Positions 1-8,135 of a stretch of 64,000 nt of DNA are shown in pieces. The stretch lies in the NCBI RefSeq assembly GCF_900111805.1, contig NZ_FOJN01000013.1:87522-151521 (forward strand). Reading direction: 5' to 3'. The translations under genes were made by a program, and so were the position numbers. The notes under the pieces were generated by a model. It had not been told where the DNA came from, made no database searches, and saw only the letters and a list, made by a program, of their open reading frames with translations. Source of the stretch: Rhodococcoides kroppenstedtii (GTDB lineage Bacteria; Actinomycetota; Actinomycetes; Mycobacteriales; Mycobacteriaceae). Numbering within the stretch: position 1 is the first letter of the stretch; each line of letters begins with the position of its first letter.

Positions 1-506
1 GGCTCGTTCCACACCTCCCACAACGAGATTCGGTCGCGGTAGCGCTCGGCGGCGGCCCCCGCGAACTCGGCGAAACGGCGGGGGTCCGCAGGACGCCCGT
101 ACTCCTCCTCGACGGCCGTGGCCACGCGCGCCCACTCCGGCGCATAGGTGACGATGCCCAGAACACACATGCCGCGCGCGGTGATCGCGTCGACCATGCG
201 GTCGGGAACACCCCAATCACGGTCGCCACGAACCGGTTCGACCACCGACCAGTCGACGTCGATACGCACCGCGAACATGCCCGCGTCCCGCGCCAGCTCG
301 AGTTCCCGCGCCAGATCCGCATCGGAGAGACCACCGAACAACGCTCCGGGTGATCCCCCCACCTGCGTGGACCCCGACGCCGTGGTGCAGTTCGTCGGAG
401 CCTGCGCGGCCGCGAGGCCCGGGCGAAGCGGGGAGAGCGCCGCGAACGCAACCAGGAATGCCGTGAGGACGACGCAGACCCTCACGCGTCCACGCCGCGC
501 TGTCAC
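1..506 (-). CDS. secreted glycoside hydrolase-like protein, C-terminus outside window
   Basis: Partial gene; only about 168 N-terminal residues lie in the window and the rest runs off the left edge. The start GTG (506) is followed by an Arg-rich n-region, a hydrophobic stretch (CVVLTAFLVAFAALS) and an AxA-type site near LAAAQA, so export is likely. The mature part has FGGLSDADLARELELARD, then RIDVDWSVVEP and, about 165 residues in, WEVWNEP. An aromatic-x-NEP stretch at the end of a beta-strand is typical of clan-A TIM-barrel glycosidases (GH5/GH39-like), where the Glu is the acid/base. Substrate unknown. It is divergent from the GAF gene and lies beside the polysaccharide locus, so a role in trimming that polymer is conceivable but inferred. 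TAGCAT lies seven bases before the GTG with no Shine-Dalgarno, suggesting a leaderless transcript. Confidence 0.75.
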   Translation of the reverse strand, partial: MTARRGRVRVCVVLTAFLVAFAALSPLRPGLAAAQAPTNCTTASGSTQVGGSPGALFGGLSDADLARELELARDAGMFAVRIDVDWSVVEPVRGDRDWGVPDRMVDAITARGMCVLGIVTYAPEWARVATAVEEEYGRPADPRRFAEFAGAAAERYRDRISLWEVWNE

Positions 507-582
507 GTCGCCGATGCTACCGCGCCGTGTCACGGCAAATGTTCACCGCAGAATGCACGGAGTCTGCATTAGCATCGGAGCA
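507..582. promoter_or_regulatory. divergent leaderless promoter region (glycosidase / GAF gene)
   Basis: Each of the two divergent genes has the hexamer TAGCAT exactly seven bases before its start codon: minus strand 519-514 before the GTG at 506, and plus strand 570-575 before the ATG at 583. Both are followed by CGG. TANNNT at this distance is the actinobacterial -10 arrangement for leaderless mRNAs. No -35 consensus is obvious on either side. Confidence 0.5.
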
Positions 583-1311
583 ATGACATCCGGAATGGCC
601 GGCTTCGACGACCGCCTCAACGAGGTACTCGCCCAGCAAGCCGACAAGAGCGGTGAATCCGTGGACGCCTACGTGCGACGTGCCGTGGTCACGCGACTGG
701 TCAAGGAACTGGCGGACGACGCCGATTCGGACCTCGGCCGCATGCTCCGCGCGATGCGGGACGCGCAGGACGCGGCGCCCACCGACGGCACCGACGCCGC
801 CGGTGACACCGACGACGGTATTCCGTTCGACTCCGTCATCCGTGATTCCGCCCGCCTGCAGGCGCTGCGCGACACGGGCCTGCTGGACACCCCACCGGAT
901 CCGAAATACGACCGACTGGTCGCCATGGCGGCGGACGCGCTCGGGGTTCCCATCGCGGCCGTCTCTCTGGTGGACGACAAGCGCCAATTCTTCAAGGCCG
1001 CAGTCGGTCTCGGCGACAACGACGACCGGATCACCGAGATGCCCGTCGGGCGGTCGGTGTGCCGCTACGCGGTGGAGTCGGGCCAGCCGCTCGTGGTGGA
1101 GGATGCCCGCTCCGACGAGTTGTTCGCGGACCATCCGGGCGTTCTGGACAAGACCTGGGTGTCGTATCTGGGCATTCCCCTGCTCGACGACGGCGGTCAT
1201 GCGCTTGGCACGCTCTGCGTATGGGACCAGCAGCCGCGGCAGTGGACCACCGGCCACATTCAGATCCTCAAGGATCTCGCGTGGATCGTTCGGGAACAGA
1301 TCTTCGACTGA
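583..1311 (+). CDS. GAF-domain sensor-like protein with ribbon-helix-helix-like N-terminus
   Basis: 242 residues from ATG 583. Residues about 90-240 form a GAF domain (RLQALRDTGLLDTPPD, then VSLVDDKRQFFKA, GRSVCRYAVESGQPLVVEDA and SYLGIPLL), the arrangement common in small actinobacterial GAF proteins that sense redox state or small ligands. Residues about 5-45 (DRLNEVLAQQADKSGESVDAYVRRAV) resemble the ribbon-helix-helix fold of CopG/Arc-type DNA-binding proteins. If that is right, this is a one-component regulator; this is inference, and the segment could instead be a coiled helix. A low-complexity Asp/Ala linker joins the two parts. The start was chosen because of TAGCAT seven bases upstream; the reading frame extends farther 5' but that part lacks protein-like sequence and overlaps the divergent gene. 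A terminator follows. Confidence 0.8.
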   Translation: MTSGMAGFDDRLNEVLAQQADKSGESVDAYVRRAVVTRLVKELADDADSDLGRMLRAMRDAQDAAPTDGTDAAGDTDDGIPFDSVIRDSARLQALRDTGLLDTPPDPKYDRLVAMAADALGVPIAAVSLVDDKRQFFKAAVGLGDNDDRITEMPVGRSVCRYAVESGQPLVVEDARSDELFADHPGVLDKTWVSYLGIPLLDDGGHALGTLCVWDQQPRQWTTGHIQILKDLAWIVREQIFD

Positions 1312-1328
1312 CCGTCGTTCCCGACCCG

Positions 1329-1351
1329 AAGCCGATCATAAGCGGCTTTTT
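1329..1351 (+). terminator. rho-independent terminator after GAF gene
   Basis: Six-base stem AAGCCG (1329-1334) / CGGCTT (1343-1348) with an eight-base loop, running into five T (1347-1351). It lies 17 bases after the GAF stop codon and isolates it from the polysaccharide locus. Confidence 0.75.
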
Positions 1352-1471
1352 CTGTCTTCCGGTCCTTTTCTCGTAATGGCCTCGTGACCATTCATGGGCA
1401 TGTCCCATCCTTTATGGGATAAGCTACAAATTGTTGTGAGGCCATCGACGAACCCGTACGGAGAAAAGCTG

Positions 1472-2953
1472 GTGTCCGACACACTGGAGTCGCGCGAAAC
1501 GTTGTCAGACAACGGCTTTCCCACGACAGACCCGCGAATCCACTCCCTCGCGGACAGATTGCGAGCCGACCCCGCCTACACCGCGCTGTCGGTGGCCGGG
1601 GACGTCGTGGCCGCCATCCTCGCCATCCTCGTGGCGCGGAACTGGCCCGGCTCGGGCGGCATCGACTACGGCTGGGTGCCGTGGCTCTTCGTTCCGCTCC
1701 TGCTGCTCCTGCTCGCGTCCCGGTCGATGTACCGGCGAGGGCTACGGCGCAACTTCCTCGACGAGATCGGGCCGGTGCAGACGTCGGTCGCCCTGTCCGT
1801 TCTGTTGATCCTCGCCCTCCTCATCACCCTCGGCACCGAGTACCGCCCCGGCGTGTTCATGGTCCGGGTCTGGATCGCCGCCGCCGTCCTGGTCGCCCTG
1901 GCCCGCTTCCTCCGCACGACGATCCAGCGTTACCTGCGCGTCCGGGGCAAGTCCAAGGCGCCGACGTTGATCGTCGGCGGCGGACCGATCGTGCACCAGC
2001 TCGCCGCACGCATGAAGCAGTTCCCCGAGTACGGCCTCGACCCGGTCGGCGTCATGGACAAGGCGCCCGTCCACGGCGTCCCGTCCGATGCGCCGGCAGA
2101 GTTCACCGTGCCCTACCTCGGGCTGCCGAGCGACCTCGACGCCGCCGTGAAGGCAACGGGGGCAGAGGAACTCATCGTCGCCTTCGCCGACGTTCCGACC
2201 GAGCAGTTGGTCAAGACGATCAGGGCGGCGCATCGCAACAAGATGCGAGTCTGGGTGGTTCCCCGCCTCTTCGACACGGTGGGTGTGCGCACCCGCGTCG
2301 AGCACCTCGGCGGCCTCCCGCTCATGGTTCTTCCGCACGTCGACCCCAAGGGCTGGCAGTTCCTGGTCAAGGGCGCCATGGACCGCACGTTGGCGGGCCT
2401 CGGAGTCCTGGTGCTCTCCCCCGTCTTCCTCACCCTGGCGATCCTGGTCAAGCTCAGCTCGCCGGGCCCGATCTTCTTCTCCCAGGAGCGCATCGGCCGC
2501 GACGGAGTGCCGTTCGGCTGCTTGAAGTTCCGGTCGATGCGACCGCCCCGTGCGTCCGACGCCGACTTCCAGCTGACCGAGGGGGCCGCCCCCGGTGGCG
2601 TGGAGGGCGTGGATCGACGGACGAAGATCGGCAAGCTCATGCGTCAGACGTCCCTCGACGAGCTGCCCCAGCTGCTCAACGTGCTGCGAGGCGACATGTC
2701 CCTGGTGGGGCCGCGCCCGGAGCGACCTGCCTACGTCGACCTGTTCGAGATGCAGATCCGTCGCTACGGCGAGCGGCATCGCGTCAAGGCCGGGGTGACC
2801 GGGTGGGCGCAAGTGCACGGCCTGCGCGGGCAGACCTCGATCGCGGACCGCGCGGAGTGGGACAACTACTACATCGAGAACTGGTCGCTGGCGCTCGACA
2901 TCAAGATCCTGTTCCTCACCGTCGCGGCCGTGTTGAAGAAGGCCGAGGACTGA
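1472..2953 (+). CDS. exopolysaccharide polyprenyl glycosylphosphotransferase (WcaJ/CpsE type)
   Basis: 493 residues. It should transfer a sugar-1-phosphate from a nucleotide sugar to undecaprenyl (or decaprenyl) phosphate, the first membrane step of repeat-unit synthesis. The N-terminal half has several hydrophobic helices and a Rossmann-like segment with LIVGGG (CoA-binding-like). The C-terminal third is a bacterial sugar transferase domain: a membrane helix, FFSQERIGRDG, LKFRSM, LPQLLNVLRGDMSLVGPRPE, GVTGWAQVHG and a final NWSLALDIKIL helix. The GTG start at 1472 is preferred over an ATG 78 bases upstream because GGAGA (1460-1464) lies seven bases before it and the upstream codons do not look like protein. 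First gene of the polysaccharide operon, ten bases before the next gene. The sugar specificity cannot be read from sequence. Confidence 0.93.
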   Translation: MSDTLESRETLSDNGFPTTDPRIHSLADRLRADPAYTALSVAGDVVAAILAILVARNWPGSGGIDYGWVPWLFVPLLLLLLASRSMYRRGLRRNFLDEIGPVQTSVALSVLLILALLITLGTEYRPGVFMVRVWIAAAVLVALARFLRTTIQRYLRVRGKSKAPTLIVGGGPIVHQLAARMKQFPEYGLDPVGVMDKAPVHGVPSDAPAEFTVPYLGLPSDLDAAVKATGAEELIVAFADVPTEQLVKTIRAAHRNKMRVWVVPRLFDTVGVRTRVEHLGGLPLMVLPHVDPKGWQFLVKGAMDRTLAGLGVLVLSPVFLTLAILVKLSSPGPIFFSQERIGRDGVPFGCLKFRSMRPPRASDADFQLTEGAAPGGVEGVDRRTKIGKLMRQTSLDELPQLLNVLRGDMSLVGPRPERPAYVDLFEMQIRRYGERHRVKAGVTGWAQVHGLRGQTSIADRAEWDNYYIENWSLALDIKILFLTVAAVLKKAED

Positions 2954-2963
2954 CGGTGATCCG

Positions 2964-4337
2964 GTGATCACCACGGCGATCGCCGTCCTCGCCGCCCTGC
3001 TCGTCGCGATCGCCGCCGTGTTCGTGGCCAGGGCGGTGTACTTCCGTCCGCAGCTCGGCGTCCTGCTGCTGGCGGCGTTCGTCCCGCTGAACGGACTCCT
3101 CGTGATCCTGCCGCTGCCGGGGATCGTGTCCGGGTGGAAGGAGGGCTTGCTCCTCTACACCTTGATCTGCGCCTGGCTCCGCCGCCGCCGTGTTCCGGCC
3201 GGCGAGGTGGTCGCCCCGACCATCCTGCTGCCCTGGTGGCCGGCCGCGGCGGTGTTCGTCGTCTTCGGCGTCGCCTCGGCGCTGATCTCGTTCGGCGTCA
3301 TCGGATTCGTCGGTATCAAGGTCACGTTCTTCTACCTGCTGCTCGTCGTCGTGCTGTGGCTCGCGCCGTTCGACGCGCGGGACCGCGACCGTCTGGTGAG
3401 CGTCCTCATGGGCATGGGCGCCTTCACCTCGCTGGTCGGCATCGCCCAACTGCTCGCGGGACCGGCCTTCCTGGTCTCCCTCGGTTACGAGTACGGCACC
3501 CAGGTCCGCACGTCGGGCGGGTTGCTGCGCGTGTTCTCGACGTTCAACCTGCCCTTCCCCTTCGGCCTCTACGTGATGCTCTCGCTGCTCGTCGGTGGTG
3601 CGGTGGCGCTGGCGAATCCGTCACGACGACGGAACCTGCTGTTCCTGTGCTTCGCCCCGGTCATGGTGGTGGCCATGTCCACCGCGATCGTGCGCGCGGC
3701 CATCCTGGGACTCGCGGTCGGCGCGATCTACATGATCGTCATCCGCTTCCGGGCGCTCGCCGCCCCGGTGATCGCGGTCGCCGTGCTCATCGGGGCGATC
3801 CTGCCGTTCGTCCCCACGATCACGTCCGTCTTCTTCTCCTCGTCCAGCCTGAACGAACGGTCCGGGCGGTGGAACGAGGTGATCGAGAAGATTCGGACCC
3901 ACCCGTTCGGGGAAGGCCTGGGGTCGAGCGGCGCTGCGGCGGACCGGATCTCGACAGCGCAGGGCACCGTCTTCTCCGGTCTGTCCACGAACTACCAACC
4001 GGACAACTACTACGTGAAGACGGCGCTCGAGCTGGGCCCGATCGGTCTGTGGGCCGTGATCGCCCTGCTGCTGTCCTCGCTGCTCTGGTGCACCCGACTG
4101 TCCCGGACCCTGCCGGGGCAGGACGGCGCGCTCACGCTGGGCGTCGGAGCGTCCATCGTGGCGTCGCTCTTCGCGTCCCTGGTGGCGACGTACTTCGAGA
4201 TCTTCCCGATCGACGTGTATTTCTGGCTGTTGTTAGGAGTAGTGGGATGCGCCGCAGCACAACACGAATCGTCTACGGGGCGCTCGCCCTCCGACCGGGC
4301 GGCTCCGGTGTCCAGACCTACATTCGCGAGCTCCTGA
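2964..4337 (+). CDS. O-antigen ligase/polymerase (Wzy-like) membrane protein
   Basis: 457 residues with roughly ten or more hydrophobic helices, consistent with the O-antigen ligase/Wzy superfamily. A large extracytoplasmic segment (about residues 285-350) carries NERSGRWNEVIEKI and HPFGEGLGSSG, typical of the catalytic loop of this superfamily. In a Gram-positive envelope the likely job is polymerising lipid-linked repeat units outside the membrane; ligation to an acceptor is also possible. The GTG at 2964 follows the previous stop by ten bases. The 3' end overlaps the next glycosyltransferase gene by 91 bases, so the last 30 residues (Ser/Pro/Ala-rich) are encoded together with its start. 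That tail is not membrane-like and may be dispensable. Confidence 0.88.
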   Translation: MITTAIAVLAALLVAIAAVFVARAVYFRPQLGVLLLAAFVPLNGLLVILPLPGIVSGWKEGLLLYTLICAWLRRRRVPAGEVVAPTILLPWWPAAAVFVVFGVASALISFGVIGFVGIKVTFFYLLLVVVLWLAPFDARDRDRLVSVLMGMGAFTSLVGIAQLLAGPAFLVSLGYEYGTQVRTSGGLLRVFSTFNLPFPFGLYVMLSLLVGGAVALANPSRRRNLLFLCFAPVMVVAMSTAIVRAAILGLAVGAIYMIVIRFRALAAPVIAVAVLIGAILPFVPTITSVFFSSSSLNERSGRWNEVIEKIRTHPFGEGLGSSGAAADRISTAQGTVFSGLSTNYQPDNYYVKTALELGPIGLWAVIALLLSSLLWCTRLSRTLPGQDGALTLGVGASIVASLFASLVATYFEIFPIDVYFWLLLGVVGCAAAQHESSTGRSPSDRAAPVSRPTFASS

Positions 4338-5302
4338 ACGAGCTGCCCGGCAAGCTGCCGGACGCCGAGCTCGCGGCGGTGGTGCAGAAGGACGCCGTCG
4401 GCGACCTGCCCGCCGGCATCGAGCCGCTGCCGCGGCCGGTGAGCGACGGCGTCGTTCGAGCCGCTCTGGGCGCGTTACCCGTCGGGGCGCACGACATCGT
4501 CCACGGTCTCGACGTCGACCTGCCGTTCGGCACCCGCGGCGCGACGGTGGCGACAGTGCACGACGTGTCCGTCATCGACATGCCGTCGGCGTCGTCCCGG
4601 CTGCGCGCCGCGGGCGAGCAGCGCCTGGTGCGTCGATCCCTGCGCCGAGCGGATCTGCTGATCGCGGTGTCCCAGTTCACCGCCGACCGCATCGAGGCGG
4701 TGTCCGGTCGTCGGGCCGCCGTCGTGGAGCTGGCTCCCGCGGCCTGGGCCACCCCGCCCGCGCCCGCCGCGGTCGAGGCGGTGCGGGCCAAGTACGGCCT
4801 CCCGGAGACTTTCGTGATGCAGGTCGGCACGGTCGAGCCCCGCAAGAACGTCCAGCTCGTGGCCGACGCCGCCGAGCGGCTCGGGGTGCCGTGCCTGCTG
4901 GCCGGGGCCGGGTCGACCGGGCCGTCGAAACCGCGATACGCGACGGGCCTGGGGTACGTCGACGTCGAGGACCTGCCCGCCCTCTACGCCGCGGCGACCG
5001 TCACCGCCTACGCCTCTCGGTACGAGGGCTTCGGGCTGCCGCCGGTGGAGGCCATGGCCTGCGGCGGCGCCGTCGTCGCCAGCGCGGTCGGCGCCTTGCC
5101 CGAGGTCGTCGGCAAGGGTGCGGTGTTGCTCGAGAACGAGCGGCCCAGCGCCTGGGCGGAAGCAATGGGGCCGTTGCTGTTCGACGAGACCGCCCGCGCC
5201 GACCTCGTGACCGAGGCGGGCCGGGCGATGGCCGACCTGACATGGGAGCGGACCGCCGAGCGCACCGTGCAGGCCTACCGCGACGCCGGTCTGATCGCGT
5301 AG
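4247..5302 (+). CDS. GT4-family glycosyltransferase
   Basis: 351 residues, GT-B fold. N-terminal acceptor-domain sequence RIVYGALALRPGGSGVQTY precedes a donor domain with QVGTVEPRKN, LPALYAAATV and FGLPPVEAMACGGAVVAS, the last containing the E-x7-E signature of retaining GT4 enzymes. Cytoplasmic; adds one sugar to the lipid-linked repeat unit. The ATG at 4247 has TAGGAG seven bases upstream (4234-4239), which fixes the start inside the 3' end of the polymerase gene, so the two are probably translationally coupled. Donor and acceptor sugars cannot be inferred. Confidence 0.9.
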   Translation: MRRSTTRIVYGALALRPGGSGVQTYIRELLNELPGKLPDAELAAVVQKDAVGDLPAGIEPLPRPVSDGVVRAALGALPVGAHDIVHGLDVDLPFGTRGATVATVHDVSVIDMPSASSRLRAAGEQRLVRRSLRRADLLIAVSQFTADRIEAVSGRRAAVVELAPAAWATPPAPAAVEAVRAKYGLPETFVMQVGTVEPRKNVQLVADAAERLGVPCLLAGAGSTGPSKPRYATGLGYVDVEDLPALYAAATVTAYASRYEGFGLPPVEAMACGGAVVASAVGALPEVVGKGAVLLENERPSAWAEAMGPLLFDETARADLVTEAGRAMADLTWERTAERTVQAYRDAGLIA

Positions 5303-5312
5303 GACGACGGCC

Positions 5313-6803
5313 GTGGACGAGAACCCCGATCAACTGCCACCGGACGTCACCGCCGAGGCGGAGCGCACGTCCCCGGACTACCGCGCGCTCGCCGCCGATC
5401 CGAAGGCCGCGGCCCGCGCCACCGCCGCGGTGCTGGCGTCGCGCGTGATCGTCGCCGGTCTGGGCTGGGCCGGCAGCGTCGTCGTCGCCCGATCGCTCGG
5501 CGCCGAGGAGTGGGGCCAGTTCAGCTTCGTCTTCGCTTTGCTGGGCCTGATGTCGGTGGTGACCGACCTCGGTGTCGGACGCGTGGTGCTGGCGAAGCTG
5601 ATCGACGACGATCCCGACGAGATCGCCCGCACCGCATCGTCGTTCCTCGCGTTGCGGACCGTCCTCGGGCTCGTCGGCTACGTCCTGGCGGTCGGCTACG
5701 TCGTGGTGCTCGGCTACCCGGGCGAGGTGGTCCTGGCGACCGTGCTCGGTGGCCTGGTGGTGGTGTTCGCGACGCCGTCGCACGCACTGTCCGTGCTGTT
5801 CCAGGCACGCCACCGCATGCTGCTGGTGGCGGTGGCCGAATCGGCCGGTCAGGTACTCCAACTCGCCCTGACGGTGCTGGCCGCGGTGTTCGCCCCGACC
5901 CTGTTGATCTTCGTCCTCCCCGCGGTGGCCAACGAGGCGTTCCGCGTGGTCACCAAGGGCTTCGCCGTGCGGCGACGCTCGGTCGGACTGCGCCCGTCTC
6001 GGCACCTCGACGTCCACCGGTGGGGTCCCTATCTGCGCGAGGCGATTCCGCTCGCCATCGGCTTCGCGCTGACGATCGCGATGCTCAAGATCGACGTGCT
6101 CATGCTCAGTCTGCTGGACACGTTCGACGCCGTCGGTCTCTACGCCATCGGCTACAAGTTCTCCGACATGATGGACACCATCGCACTCGCCGCCGTGGCT
6201 CCCGTGAGCACCCTGCTGGTGGCCGCGTGGCCATCGGAACTGCCGACCTTCCGCAAGCGAACTCGCACGGCCGCACTGGCGTTCGCGACGTTCGGCGGGG
6301 TGGCGGTGGCCGCGTTCTGGCCGTCGGCGGATCCGCTGATCCGCCTGCTGTACGGTGATCGCTTCGTCCCCGGCGCCGACGCGGCGAGGTTGCTGGTGCT
6401 CGGCGCCGCGGTGATGAGCCTGATCCTGCTCGGCGTGTTCCTGCTCGCGTCGGCGTCGAAGCAGCGCCACTACCCGGCCGTGGCCCTCGCCGGACTGATT
6501 CTCAACGTGGTGCTCAACCTGATCCTCATCCCCCGCTACTCCTACACCGGGTCCGCCGTGGCGACGGTGGTGACGTTCGCCGTGACCGTAGTCGCGCTGT
6601 GGGTGGTCATCGGCCGGACGATGCCGGTGTCCGGGTTGCTGCCGGTCGGGTCGATCGGCGTCGTCGCCGTCGTCACCGCCGCGGTGGCGGCGCTCGGGTC
6701 CCTGCTCGAATCCGCCGCTCCCGCCTGGTGGTTCCCGATCTCGGTGGTGGGCGCCGCCGTCGTCGGCGGCACGGGATTCCTGCTGCTGCGGAGGCAGTCG
6801 TGA
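5313..6803 (+). CDS. Wzx-like lipid-linked oligosaccharide flippase (MOP superfamily)
   Basis: 496 residues with about 12-14 predicted membrane helices spaced like the polysaccharide-exporter branch of the MOP superfamily. It starts with an approximately 40-residue acidic cytoplasmic extension, then ASRVIVAGLGWAGSVVVARSLG, EEWGQFSFVFALLGLMSVV and, mid-protein, LREAIPLAIGFALTIAMLKIDVL at the second-half repeat. Likely translocates the completed repeat unit across the membrane for the Wzy-like polymerase encoded two genes earlier. The GTG at 5313 lies ten bases after the previous stop; its terminal TGA overlaps the next start (GTGA). The family also contains teichoic-acid flippases, but context supports the polysaccharide role. 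Confidence 0.9.
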   Translation: MDENPDQLPPDVTAEAERTSPDYRALAADPKAAARATAAVLASRVIVAGLGWAGSVVVARSLGAEEWGQFSFVFALLGLMSVVTDLGVGRVVLAKLIDDDPDEIARTASSFLALRTVLGLVGYVLAVGYVVVLGYPGEVVLATVLGGLVVVFATPSHALSVLFQARHRMLLVAVAESAGQVLQLALTVLAAVFAPTLLIFVLPAVANEAFRVVTKGFAVRRRSVGLRPSRHLDVHRWGPYLREAIPLAIGFALTIAMLKIDVLMLSLLDTFDAVGLYAIGYKFSDMMDTIALAAVAPVSTLLVAAWPSELPTFRKRTRTAALAFATFGGVAVAAFWPSADPLIRLLYGDRFVPGADAARLLVLGAAVMSLILLGVFLLASASKQRHYPAVALAGLILNVVLNLILIPRYSYTGSAVATVVTFAVTVVALWVVIGRTMPVSGLLPVGSIGVVAVVTAAVAALGSLLESAAPAWWFPISVVGAAVVGGTGFLLLRRQS

Positions 6804-7912
6804 CGGCGCCGGTGATCCTGGTGGCTCACACCGCCAACGTCTCGGGCGCGGAGAAGATGCTGCTCGCGGTGCTCGGGGAAGCCCGGCGAGCCGACCGTCC
6901 GGTGACCGTGCTGTGCCCGCCGGGCGCGCTCGCCGACGCCCTGCCCCCCGAGGTGCAGCACGTGTCGATTCCCGACCTCGGTCTCGGCGGCCAGGGCGGT
7001 GTCGCGCGCGTCGCCGCCGGCGGACGCATGCTCGCGCGGTGGGCAACCGCTGCGCGCGTCCTCCGGCGCACCGCGCGTCCGACCGCCGACGGCACTCGGC
7101 CCGTCGTGGTGGTCAACTCGCTCTTCGCCCTGCCCGCGGCGCGGCTGGCCGGCCGGGGCGGCGGGCTGCCCGGCGGGGTCTCCTGGCTGGTGCACGACGC
7201 GGTGCCCGGCGGTCGGCAGCGCGCGGTCGCGAGACTCGGTCTCCCCGGTATCGACCGCGTGGTGGCCTGCACGGAGGCCGCGGCGGCCCCCGTCCGCGCG
7301 TTGGGCGCCGACGTGCGGGTGGTCCCCTACGGGGTGCGGTGGCCGGTGGCGGACTTGCGCGGTGCGCGCCACCGTCCGCCGGTGGTGGGAATGCTGGCCC
7401 TGCTCACGCCGTGGAAGGGACACCGAGTTCTGCTCGACGCCGTCGCCCGGTTGGACGGCGTGATCGTGGAACTGGCCGGTGGCAGCTTCTCCGGCGACCA
7501 GGCGTACGTCGACGAATTGCGCTCGCGCGCAGAGCGACCGGACCTGGCCGGCCGCGTCCGCTTCCTCGGCCACGTCGATCCCGACACGGTGATGGCCGGG
7601 TGGGACGTGGTCGTGTCCTCCTCGGTCCTGCCGGAGGCCGGCCCGCTCTCGGTGCTCGAAGCCATGGCGCACGGCCTGCCCGTGGTGGCCTCCGCTCACG
7701 GCGGGCCGACCGAATTCCTCACCGACGGTGCGGGCGTGCTGGTTCCGCCGGGTGACGCCGACGCCCTCGCCCGGGAGATCGCGGCGCTTCTCGCCGACGA
7801 CGAACGCCGGGCGACCATCGGCGGACGCGCTCGCGCCGCCGTCGCCGACCGTCACGACGTGGCGACGACACTTCCGCACCTGCTGGACGCCCTGACGGCG
7901 GTGAGCCGATGA
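6800..7912 (+). CDS. GT4-family glycosyltransferase
   Basis: 370 residues of GT-B fold. N-terminus VILVAHTANVSGAEKMLLAVL is a classic GT4 start with the Gly-rich acceptor loop. The donor half has GMLALLTPWKGH, FLGHVDPDTVMAGWDVVVSSS and EAGPLSVLEAMAHGLPVVAS with the E-x7-E motif. The GTG at 6800 overlaps the flippase stop by four bases and has GGAGG five bases upstream (6790-6794), so the pair is coupled. Cytoplasmic assembly of the repeat unit is likely. It is the last gene before a 223-base gap that appears to hold a new promoter. Confidence 0.9.
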   Translation: MTAPVILVAHTANVSGAEKMLLAVLGEARRADRPVTVLCPPGALADALPPEVQHVSIPDLGLGGQGGVARVAAGGRMLARWATAARVLRRTARPTADGTRPVVVVNSLFALPAARLAGRGGGLPGGVSWLVHDAVPGGRQRAVARLGLPGIDRVVACTEAAAAPVRALGADVRVVPYGVRWPVADLRGARHRPPVVGMLALLTPWKGHRVLLDAVARLDGVIVELAGGSFSGDQAYVDELRSRAERPDLAGRVRFLGHVDPDTVMAGWDVVVSSSVLPEAGPLSVLEAMAHGLPVVASAHGGPTEFLTDGAGVLVPPGDADALAREIAALLADDERRATIGGRARAAVADRHDVATTLPHLLDALTAVSR

Positions 7913-8135
7913 GGACCGACGGCACGGCTCCCGAAATCGGTCGACTCGGCGGTTTCGCCGACCGTTTCCGACCGGCCGCCGACGGCGGGCCGACGGGGCG
8001 GTTCACCTACCGCGAAAGCCCTGTGCCCCTGCGTAGTATCGGCGTTGCACACGTGCTGTCCCGTGCGACACGAGACGACGCTGCGCGGCATCGTGCGACG
8101 CCCAGACCAGTGACGGACAACCCCGGGAGATTCGG
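7913..8135 (+). promoter_or_regulatory. intergenic region with candidate internal promoter of the polysaccharide locus
   Basis: 223 bases, the only large gap inside the polysaccharide cluster. TAGTAT (8034-8039) is a reasonable -10 hexamer and would give a leader of roughly 90 bases before the TTG start at 8136. The leader contains a short GC-rich inverted stretch around 8047-8056 (GCACACGTGC). A 79-codon reading frame covers the gap but has no compelling protein character. Confidence 0.4.
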
